NCBI RefSeq assembly: GCF_030732865.1
Contig: NZ_JASHKB010000013.1
Span: 41,120 to 105,119 of the forward strand
DNA length: 64,000 nucleotides
From: Roseitalea sp. MMSF_3546
Lineage (GTDB): Bacteria > Pseudomonadota > Alphaproteobacteria > Rhizobiales > Rhizobiaceae
Direction of reading: 5' to 3'
Shown one piece after another: positions 54,485 through 61,958 of the stretch. The notes beneath the pieces were generated by a model. That model was not told the origin of the DNA. It ran no database searches and saw nothing but the letters and a program-made list of their open reading frames with translations. The first letter of the stretch is position 1, and each line of letters opens with the position of its first letter. The translations under genes were made by a program, and so were the position numbers.

Positions 54485-56317
54485 ATGGCGGGCGCAACGA
54501 CAGCGGGGTTCTACAACGAGGCGATCCTGCTTCTAGGCGGCGCCGTTGTCGCGGCCCCGCTCTTCAAGCGCCTCGGGCTGGGCACGGTGCTGGGCTATCT
54601 GTCCGCCGGCATCGTCATCGGCCCGGTGCTGGGTCTGTTCGCCGACGCCGAGGCCATATTCCAGGTCGCCGAATTCGGCGTGGTGCTTCTTCTGTTCGTC
54701 ATTGGGCTGGAGCTCAAACCGCAGCGATTATGGTCGATGCGCAAGGCGATCTTCGGCCTTGGCCTGTCGCAGGTGGCGATCACCGGCCTGGTGCTGTGCG
54801 CGCTCGGTGTGGCGCTGGGCGGGCTCGACTTTTCCGCCGCGATCGTGATCGGCTTCGGACTGGCGCTGTCATCGACGGCCTTTGCGCTGCAGATTCTGGA
54901 AGAACGCGGCGAGATGAGCCGGCCGCACGGCCAGACCTCCTTTGCCATCCTCCTGTTCCAGGATCTGGCGATCGTCCCGCTTCTGGCGCTCGTCCCGCTT
55001 TTCGCGCCGGCCGGGCTCGACGCGGACGACATGAGCCTGCTCGACTTCGCGCTCGCCATCGGCGCCGTCGCCGCGCTCATCGCCGCTGGCCGCTACCTGC
55101 TCAATCCGCTGTTCCGGATCATCGGCAACACCGGCGCGCGCGAGGCGATGATCGCCACCGCGCTGTTCGTGGTGCTGGCCTCGGCCATGCTGATGCAGGT
55201 GGTGGGCCTATCCATGGCGATGGGCGCCTTCATCGCCGGCGTCATGCTCGCCGAATCCTCCTATCGTCACGAACTGGAGGCCGATATCGAGCCCTTCCGC
55301 GGGCTTCTGCTGGGCCTTTTCTTCATGGCCATCGGGATGAGCCTCGATCTGGGCGTTCTGGCGCGCGACTGGCTGGCGATCGTGCTGGCCGTGCCCGTTC
55401 TGATGGTCGTCAAGGCGGCCATCATCTATGCGCTGGTGCGCCTGTTCGGCGGCGCGCATGCCGTCGCGGTGCGCACGGCGCTCGTGCTGCCGCAGGGCGG
55501 CGAGTTCGCCTTCGTGATGTTCTCGGCCGCCACCGCGCTCGGCATTTTCGATGCGCGGACCGCATCGATGCTGATCGCCATCGTCACGGTCTCCATGGCG
55601 CTCACGCCGGTCACCGTCGCCCTTTGCCCCTATCTGATCCCCGATGAGGGTCCCGAGGAGATGGAGGAGGATTTCGACGGCGCCGAGGGCGCCGACGTGC
55701 TGATGATCGGGTTTTCGCGCTTCGGCCAGATCGCCTCGCAGATCCTTTTGTCGGGCGGCTCGGACGTCACCATCATCGATCATTCCGCCGACCGCGTGCG
55801 CTCGGCGCAGAGATTCGGCTTCCGCATCTATTTCGGCGACGGTACGCGCAAGGAGGTGCTCGAGGCGGCCGGCATCCGCCATGCCAAGATCGTCGCCGTG
55901 ACCACCCACAAGAAGGAGATCACCGACCGCATCGTCGATCTGATCCAGCGCGACTACCCGGAGGTGCGCCTGTTCGTGCGCGCTTACGACCGCGCTCACA
56001 CGCTGGAACTGCGGGCCCGCAATGTCGAGTACGAGCTGCGCGAGACCTTCGAGTCCGGGCTCGTCTTCGGCGCGCGCACGCTGCACGGCCTGGGCGTTCC
56101 CGAGGACATCGCGGTCCGCATCCGCGACGAGGTGCGCAAGCGCGACGAGGAGCGCCTGCGCATTCAGGCGGTCGACGGCATCTATGCCGGCGGCGACATG
56201 CTGCACACCAAGCCGGTCACGCCAGAGCCGCTGACAAAGCCGCAGCGCGAGGCCAGGATCATCAACACCGGCGAGACAGCATCGGACCCCCAGGCCCGGC
56301 CGCAAGAGGCCGAATGA
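54485..56317 (+). CDS. Kef-type K+/H+ antiporter with RCK domain
   Basis: A 610-residue transporter. A membrane domain of about 12-13 helices (residues 1-385, CPA2 family) has LGYLSAGIVIGP, LLLFVIGLELKP, SSTAFALQILEERGE and FQDLAIVPLLAL. The cytosolic RCK/TrkA-N domain starts at VLMIGFSRFGQIASQILL, with the acidic end of the second strand at IIDHSADRV. It couples K+ efflux to H+ entry, and such proteins are often gated by glutathione adducts. KefB/KefC similarity is clear but no choice between them is made. Confidence 0.9.
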   Translation: MAGATTAGFYNEAILLLGGAVVAAPLFKRLGLGTVLGYLSAGIVIGPVLGLFADAEAIFQVAEFGVVLLLFVIGLELKPQRLWSMRKAIFGLGLSQVAITGLVLCALGVALGGLDFSAAIVIGFGLALSSTAFALQILEERGEMSRPHGQTSFAILLFQDLAIVPLLALVPLFAPAGLDADDMSLLDFALAIGAVAALIAAGRYLLNPLFRIIGNTGAREAMIATALFVVLASAMLMQVVGLSMAMGAFIAGVMLAESSYRHELEADIEPFRGLLLGLFFMAIGMSLDLGVLARDWLAIVLAVPVLMVVKAAIIYALVRLFGGAHAVAVRTALVLPQGGEFAFVMFSAATALGIFDARTASMLIAIVTVSMALTPVTVALCPYLIPDEGPEEMEEDFDGAEGADVLMIGFSRFGQIASQILLSGGSDVTIIDHSADRVRSAQRFGFRIYFGDGTRKEVLEAAGIRHAKIVAVTTHKKEITDRIVDLIQRDYPEVRLFVRAYDRAHTLELRARNVEYELRETFESGLVFGARTLHGLGVPEDIAVRIRDEVRKRDEERLRIQAVDGIYAGGDMLHTKPVTPEPLTKPQREARIINTGETASDPQARPQEAE

Positions 56318-56342
56318 CCCAGCGTTGCGGACAGCGGCGGCC

Positions 56343-57761
56343 ATGAGCGCGCGCGCCGAAAAGGCCAAGTTCCTCACCGGGCCGACCATGGGCCATGTCG
56401 TCACCATGACCGCCACCGGCTCGATCGGGCTGGTTGCGATCTTCGTCGTCGACGCGCTCAACCTGTTCTACATCTCGCTGCTCGGCCAGCAGGAGCTGGC
56501 CGCCGCGATCGGCTATGCCGGGACCTTGATGTTCTTTGCCATATCGGTCGCCATCGGCATGACGATCGCGGCCAGCGCGCTTGTCGCGCGGGCCCTTGGC
56601 GAGGGCGATCGCGAGCGCGCCGCCAGAAACGGCGGCGCCGCGCTGATCTATATCGGCGCGGTCATGACGCTGATCTCGGCGCTGATCTGGCCCAATCTCG
56701 ACGTGCTGACCGGTCTTCTGGGCGCCCGAGGCGAGACGCTCGACATCGCGGTCGGTTTCCTGCAGATCGTCGTGCCGGCCATGCCGGCGGTCGCCATCGG
56801 CATGGGCGCGGCCGCCATCTTGCGTGCCGTCGGCGATGCCAGGCGAGCCATGTATGTCACGCTCATCGGCGGCGCCGTCAGCGCCGTGCTCGACCCGATC
56901 CTCATCTTCGGCTTCGATCTGGGCGTGACCGGCGCGGCCATCGCCACGGTCTTCTCGCGCCTTGCCATCCTGGCGATCGGCCTGCACGGCGCGATCGTCG
57001 TCCACGACCTGGTGCGAATGCCCGATGTCCATGCCTTGCGCGCCGTTGCCGGCCCGTTCTTCTACATCGCCGGCCCGGCGGTGATGACCCAGCTCGCCAC
57101 CCCCGTCGGCAATGCCTATGTCACCGCGCAGATTGCCCAGTTCGGCGACGATGCCGTTGCCGGCTGGGCGGTGATCGGCCGGCTGATCCCGGTCGCCTTC
57201 GGTGCCATCTTCGCGCTGTCGGGCGCTGTCGGGCCGATTCTTGCGCAGAATCTGGGTGCGCGACAGTATCCGCGGCTGCGCTCGACCATGCGTGACGCGC
57301 TGATCTTCACCATGGTCTATGTCTTGGTGGTGTACGCCATTCTGGCGCTGTTTTCCGTGCAGATCGCCGATCTGTTCGGTGCGACCGGCCAGGCCCGTGA
57401 CCTGATCGTCTTCTTCTGCGTGCTGGCATCGCTGAGCTTCTTCTTCAACGGCGCGCTGTTCGTTGCCAATGCCGCCTTCAACAATCTGGGGTTTCCGCTG
57501 CATTCGACGCTGTTCAACTGGGGCCGGTCGACGCTGGGCGTCATTCCCTTCGTGTGGGCCGGCGCGCAGTGGTTCGGTGCAATGGGCGTGGTCGCCGGCT
57601 GGGCGCTGGGCGCGGTGATCTTCGGCGTCGCCTCGGTGATCGTGTGCTTCCGCGTGATCGCCACCATCGAGGATCGCGACCGCGGCGAACCGCCCATCGG
57701 CCCGTTTCCGCCGGCCGCCCATTCGCCCTTCACCAGCGCCAAGGGCGCCACGGCGGGCTGA
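56343..57761 (+). CDS. MATE family efflux transporter
   Basis: A 472-residue membrane protein with about 12 helices in two MatE repeats (residues 15-230 and 240-450). It has TGPTMGHVVTMTATGSIGL at the start, ILRAVGDARRAMYVTLIGG in the first half and GPILAQNLGARQYPRLRS in the second. It likely exports cationic drugs or metabolites with Na+ or H+. It follows the Kef gene by 25 bp. ATG 56343 is chosen over an in-frame TTG at 56325. Confidence 0.9.
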   Translation: MSARAEKAKFLTGPTMGHVVTMTATGSIGLVAIFVVDALNLFYISLLGQQELAAAIGYAGTLMFFAISVAIGMTIAASALVARALGEGDRERAARNGGAALIYIGAVMTLISALIWPNLDVLTGLLGARGETLDIAVGFLQIVVPAMPAVAIGMGAAAILRAVGDARRAMYVTLIGGAVSAVLDPILIFGFDLGVTGAAIATVFSRLAILAIGLHGAIVVHDLVRMPDVHALRAVAGPFFYIAGPAVMTQLATPVGNAYVTAQIAQFGDDAVAGWAVIGRLIPVAFGAIFALSGAVGPILAQNLGARQYPRLRSTMRDALIFTMVYVLVVYAILALFSVQIADLFGATGQARDLIVFFCVLASLSFFFNGALFVANAAFNNLGFPLHSTLFNWGRSTLGVIPFVWAGAQWFGAMGVVAGWALGAVIFGVASVIVCFRVIATIEDRDRGEPPIGPFPPAAHSPFTSAKGATAG

Positions 57762-57779
57762 TGGGCCGATCGTGGCGGG

Positions 57780-58691
57780 TCAGACGAGCCGGCGCTTGAC
57801 GCCGATCGGATCCATTTCATAGGCCGCGACCGCGCCTTCGAGCTTTCGCTTGAACTCGTCGCGCACCGAGGCGGTGGCCTCCAGGATCTGCTCTGCCTTG
57901 AGGAAATCGAGCACGCGGAACCTGGAAACCGGCGGCCGGATGAACACATCGGGCGGCTCGACCATCAGCTTGAGCTGGATCATCGACTGGTTCATGAGCT
58001 GGCTGGTGCCGAACAGGCATTCGATGGTCGTCGGCGGCTTGCTCGGATCGCCCTGGGGCGCGCCGACCACGTCGATGCCGACGATGATGTCGGCCCGGCC
58101 GACAAGGTGGTCATAGGGCACCGGGTTGAAGATGCCGCCATCGACATAGATGCGGCCGTCGCGCACCACGGCCTTGAACACCGCCGGAATGGCGGCCGAT
58201 GCGGCCATGGCCGAGAACAGGTCGCCGCTGGTGAACACCGTCTGACGGTGGCCGTAATAGTCGGTGGCGACGATGCCCGTCGGGATCTTCAGCTCCTCGA
58301 AGGAGTGCGCCATCTGCGGCGGCAGGAAAGTGTGCAGCATGCGCTCGATGTTGAACTGGCCGAAGCGGAAGCCGCCATCGACCAGTTCGCGCATGCGCGA
58401 TGGTCGCGTCTGCCAGAACCGTCCGACCACGTCACCGCGATTGCGCGCCAGCGATACCGTATAGTCGCGGATCTGCCGTCCGGTCATGCCCGAGGCCATG
58501 GCCGCCCCCATCACGGCGCCGATCGACGAGCCGGTGATCGCCACCGGCCTGACGCCCATCTCGTCGAGCACCTCTATGATGTGGATGTGGGCGTAGCCGC
58601 GCGCGCCCCCGCCGCCAAAGGCAATCGCCACGGTCGGGTCGGTCTTTGTGGGCCGTGTCGCCACAGGCTCGGCTTGGCGTGCTTCGCTCAC
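57780..58691 (-). CDS. Patatin-like phospholipase family protein
   Basis: A 303-residue hydrolase. The oxyanion loop is GGGGARGYAHI, the nucleophile elbow is ITGSSIGAVMGA (GxSxG) and the catalytic Asp is in IYVDGGIFNPVP (DGG). It is of the RssA/YlbK-like group acting on lipids near the inner membrane. Its GTG start overlaps the rsmD stop (GTGA), so it is co-translated after rsmD. It converges with the MATE gene. Confidence 0.9.
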   Translation of the reverse strand: MSEARQAEPVATRPTKTDPTVAIAFGGGGARGYAHIHIIEVLDEMGVRPVAITGSSIGAVMGAAMASGMTGRQIRDYTVSLARNRGDVVGRFWQTRPSRMRELVDGGFRFGQFNIERMLHTFLPPQMAHSFEELKIPTGIVATDYYGHRQTVFTSGDLFSAMAASAAIPAVFKAVVRDGRIYVDGGIFNPVPYDHLVGRADIIVGIDVVGAPQGDPSKPPTTIECLFGTSQLMNQSMIQLKLMVEPPDVFIRPPVSRFRVLDFLKAEQILEATASVRDEFKRKLEGAVAAYEMDPIGVKRRLV

Positions 58692-59260
58692 CGGGTTTCG
58701 GCTCCGGGGCCGATGAAATGCATCATGGTCTCTCCCATGCGCCGCTCGTCGCGCTTTGCGAGCGCCTCTGGCAGACAGATGGGCGCGCTCGCCGCTTCTT
58801 CCAAGACAATAAGCGCATTGGCGGCAAGCCAGCCACCCTCCAAAAGGCTTGCAAGCGCCTTTTCGCCCAAGCCCCTGCCATAGGGCGGATCGGCGAACAC
58901 CAGATCGAAGGGCGCCATCGTGCCGATCGGCCCCAGCCGGGTCGCATCGCGCCTGAACACTCTGGCGGAGCCCTGAAGGCCCAGATCGTGCATCGTCTGG
59001 CGGATCAGCGCCCGGCCCTCGACCGAGGGCTCGACGAACAGCGCGAAGGCCGCCCCGCGCGACAGCGCCTCAAAGCCGAGCGCGCCGGTGCCGGCGAAAA
59101 GGTCGAGCACCCGGGCGCCATCGAGCCGGTCCGGCCAGCGATGGGCGATGATGTTGAACAGCGTCTCGCGCGCCCGGTCCGTTGTCGGCCGGATGCTCCA
59201 GGCGCCCGGCCGGGGCGCGGCGATCGGCCGGCCGCGCAGCCTGCCGCCGACGATCCGCAT
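58688..59260 (-). CDS. rsmD: 16S rRNA (guanine966-N2)-methyltransferase
   Basis: A 190-residue methyltransferase. It begins MRIVGGRLRGRPI, has the SAM motif VLDLFAGTGALGFEAL and the N6/N2-type catalytic motif FADPPYGRG. It modifies G966 of 16S rRNA. ATG 59260 fits the family N-terminus. It follows the pseudouridine synthase gene by four bases, giving an rRNA-modification operon. Confidence 0.94.
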   Translation of the reverse strand: MRIVGGRLRGRPIAAPRPGAWSIRPTTDRARETLFNIIAHRWPDRLDGARVLDLFAGTGALGFEALSRGAAFALFVEPSVEGRALIRQTMHDLGLQGSARVFRRDATRLGPIGTMAPFDLVFADPPYGRGLGEKALASLLEGGWLAANALIVLEEAASAPICLPEALAKRDERRMGETMMHFIGPGAETR

Positions 59261-59264
59261 CCGC

Positions 59265-60629
59265 TCAGCCCTTGCGCGGCTTGCGCGGCGGCCGGCCGGT
59301 CTTGCCGGCGGGCTTTGTGCCCTTGCCCGCGCCGCGCGGCTTGCCGCCCTCGGGCCGGGCACCGGGCGCCATCCAGACATTGCTGCCGCGATTGGGCCGA
59401 TGGCGCGGCTTGCGCTCCTCCTCCGCCCCGGCGGCGGGGGGCCTGGTCGACCAGCGCTCGCGCACCTGTTCGCGCCGCTCGCCGGGCTTGGTCCGGCGCT
59501 TGTCCGCGCCCCCGCCCGCGCCGGCGGGCTGTCGCGTGCCCGAGACCCAGTCGCCGGCCTTTTCCACGCCAAGCGCCGGCCTGTCGCTGTCGCCGGCCTT
59601 GACCGGCCGGTTGGAAAAGGCGGTGCGCACGGGCGCCTCGAAGTCGGCGCCCGATTCGGCGATCAGCCGCGCGCCGAGCTGCTCGCGCAGCGTCTTGCCC
59701 CGGATCTCGAGCACCGCGCCCGGCTCGAGCGCGCCGAGCTGGAACGGTCCGAAGGAGATGCGGATCAGCCGGTTGACCTCCAGCCCCAGCGCGCCCAGAA
59801 CCTTCTTGACCTCGCGGTTCTTTCCCTCGCGAAGGCCGATCTCGAGCCACAGATTGCTGCCCTGTTCGCGCTCGATCCGCGCCTCGATCGCCCCGTAGAA
59901 CACGCCCTCGACGGCGATGCCGTCGGCCAGCGCGTCGAGCTGTGCCTGGTTCACCCGGCCATGGGCGCGCACGCGGTAGCGGCGCAGCCAGCCGGTCTGC
60001 GGCAGTTCCAGCATGCGCGCCAGCCCGCCGTCATTGGTCAGCAGCAGCAGGCCTTCGGTGTTGATGTCGAGCCGGCCCACGCTGATCACGCGGGGCAGAT
60101 CGGCGGGCAGGCGCTCGAAGACGGTCGGCCGGCCCTCGGCATCGCGCGTCGAGGTCACCAGCCCCGCCGGCTTGTGATAGAGCCAAAGGCGGGTGCGTTC
60201 GGTCTGCGGAATGGGCTTGCCGTCGATCTCGATCCGGTCATCGGCGGTGACATTGAGGGCCGGGCTGTCGAGCACCTTGCCGTTGACGCGCACGCGGCCG
60301 GCCGCGATCAGCCCTTCGGCCTCGCGCCGCGAGGCGACGCCGGCGCGCGCCAGGCGCTTGGCGATGCGCTCGCTGTCGGGCTCGGCGGGCTCGGGCGCCC
60401 GCTTCGGCGCGTCGGCGCCATGGGGCACGGTGCTTTTCGGCGGCACGGTCTTGTAGCCCCGGCTCTTGCCGGGCGGGCCGCCCTTGCCCGATTGCGCGCG
60501 CTTGTCGCGCGGCCCCGCACCGCCGCCCGGACGGTCCTTGAAGCCGCGGCTCTTCATCGGCTTGCCGGTCGCCTCGCGCGCGCTGCGGCCGGGGCGCGGG
60601 CGTCGGCCGGAGGTGTCGTCGGTCGTCAT
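59265..60629 (-). CDS. RluB/RsuA-type rRNA pseudouridine synthase with basic tails
   Basis: A 454-residue protein. About 85 disordered basic residues lead to an S4 domain (RIAKRLARAGVASRREAEGL, residues 87-133). The catalytic domain follows, with VGRLDINTEGLLLLTNDG (active-site Asp near residue 188) and GKNREVKKVLGALGL. A C-terminal tail of about 130 residues is rich in Arg, Gly, Pro and Lys. RluB acts on 23S U2605; that target is inferred. The two tails are unusually long compared with E. coli RluB (about 290 residues) but such tails occur in rhizobia. Confidence 0.9.
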   Translation of the reverse strand: MTTDDTSGRRPRPGRSAREATGKPMKSRGFKDRPGGGAGPRDKRAQSGKGGPPGKSRGYKTVPPKSTVPHGADAPKRAPEPAEPDSERIAKRLARAGVASRREAEGLIAAGRVRVNGKVLDSPALNVTADDRIEIDGKPIPQTERTRLWLYHKPAGLVTSTRDAEGRPTVFERLPADLPRVISVGRLDINTEGLLLLTNDGGLARMLELPQTGWLRRYRVRAHGRVNQAQLDALADGIAVEGVFYGAIEARIEREQGSNLWLEIGLREGKNREVKKVLGALGLEVNRLIRISFGPFQLGALEPGAVLEIRGKTLREQLGARLIAESGADFEAPVRTAFSNRPVKAGDSDRPALGVEKAGDWVSGTRQPAGAGGGADKRRTKPGERREQVRERWSTRPPAAGAEEERKPRHRPNRGSNVWMAPGARPEGGKPRGAGKGTKPAGKTGRPPRKPRKG

Positions 60630-60810
60630 TTTGTCGTTTGCCTCGTTTGCGGCGCTGACTAGCAATATATACCCGATTGCGCGAGCGGAACCTGACGGCG
60701 AAAGGCAAGGCCTCGAACCGTCAGGAGGCCGCAAGCGCGGCCCGGCGATTCGCCCGCCGCCGCACAGCGGGTGAACGACGTGAACGTCAGCCAGAAGAGG
60801 TGATAAAACC

Positions 60811-61266
60811 GTGACCGACCCGCCCACGCCCATGGAGATCGCGCTCGACCAGGCGCGCGCCGCCGGCGAACGCGGCGAGGTGCCGGTGGGCGCGGTCATC
60901 GTGTGCGACGGTGCCGTCATCGCCCGCGCCGGCAACCGGCCGCGCGCGGCTTGCGACCCCAGTGCCCATGCCGAGATGCTCGCGATCCGTCAGGCCTGCG
61001 CGACGCTCGGCCGGGAACGACTGACCGGCTGCGATCTCTATGTCACCCTGGAGCCGTGCACCATGTGCGCGGCGGCGATCTCCTTTGCCCGGATCCGGCG
61101 GCTTTATTTCGGTGCGACCGACGACAAGGGCGGGGCGGTGATCTCCGGCGTGCGCTTTTACGGCCAACCGACCTGCCATCATGCTCCGGAGGTCTATGCC
61201 GGCATAGCCGAGGCGGAGGCGGCCGACCTGCTCAGGGCCTTCTTCAGGAACCGGCGGGTCCGATAG
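60811..61266 (+). CDS. tadA: tRNA-specific adenosine deaminase
   Basis: A 151-residue zinc-dependent deaminase. The zinc motif is SAHAEMLAIRQA (HAE) with LEPCTMCAAAISFARI (PCxxC). It converts adenosine-34 to inosine in tRNA-Arg(ACG), an essential step. GTG 60811 has AGAGGTG upstream; an ATG at 60832 is possible. It is divergent from the pseudouridine synthase gene. Confidence 0.93.
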   Translation: MTDPPTPMEIALDQARAAGERGEVPVGAVIVCDGAVIARAGNRPRAACDPSAHAEMLAIRQACATLGRERLTGCDLYVTLEPCTMCAAAISFARIRRLYFGATDDKGGAVISGVRFYGQPTCHHAPEVYAGIAEAEAADLLRAFFRNRRVR

Positions 61267-61272
61267 GCCGCG

Positions 61273-61854
61273 TCAGAGCCAGGGCACCAGCCGCCGCCAG
61301 CCGGTCTTTTCGCCCTGCGCCTGCTTGGCTGCGCGTTCCTTTTCCTTTTCCGTCGGCCCCAAATCGCCATAGGCGGCTGTCTCGGCGGGCTGGCAGTATT
61401 CGGGCGGCACGTCGGTCAGATAGACGCGGCGGCAACCGCCCGCGGTCCGGCCCGGCCCCTCCGAGGCGCCGAGCGCTGCGACCCGGTCGGGATCGGTGAC
61501 GAAGTTCGGATCGCGCTCGCCCGCATCGATCTCGGCGAGCACGCGCTGGCGGCGTTCCTCCGGGCTTTCGGGCCACTGACTGGATGCCTCGGCGATGTTC
61601 TCCTGCGGCGGCGGCAGCACCGAGGTGTCGGCCGGTTTGACGATGTCGGGCCGCGGCGCGTAGTTGATCGGCGGGTCCTTGCGCCCGCCCAGCGACATGG
61701 CGCTGCTGAGGTCTTCCATGAGCTGGGCACCGGCCGTCTTGTCGGTGCCGTAGGTCGGCCCCATGCAACCGGCCAGCGCGACGCCCGCCGCGCCCACGAT
61801 CACGATCGCGGCGATTGGGTTGGTCCGGTTTGCTGGCATGATTGGGCCCGTCAT
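61273..61854 (-). CDS. Lipoprotein of unknown function
   Basis: A 193-residue predicted lipoprotein. The signal peptide has the lipobox VALAGC, with the lipidated Cys at residue 30. The mature part is polar and rich in Pro, Asp and Glu, with two cysteines near GGCRRVYLTDVPPEYCQP that could pair. Start ATG 61854 has GAGG upstream. No known domain was recognised. It lies between tadA and ileS and its stop almost meets tadA. Confidence 0.78.
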   Translation of the reverse strand: MTGPIMPANRTNPIAAIVIVGAAGVALAGCMGPTYGTDKTAGAQLMEDLSSAMSLGGRKDPPINYAPRPDIVKPADTSVLPPPQENIAEASSQWPESPEERRQRVLAEIDAGERDPNFVTDPDRVAALGASEGPGRTAGGCRRVYLTDVPPEYCQPAETAAYGDLGPTEKEKERAAKQAQGEKTGWRRLVPWL

Positions 61855-61958
61855 GAATTCCGCCTCGTCCGATCCGCCACGATTGGCGGGCAATTCCGGC
61901 ATTTTGATGATGGCCTTATCACACGCATCGCGCCCGCGTCCATCGTGGTCGGGCCGGC

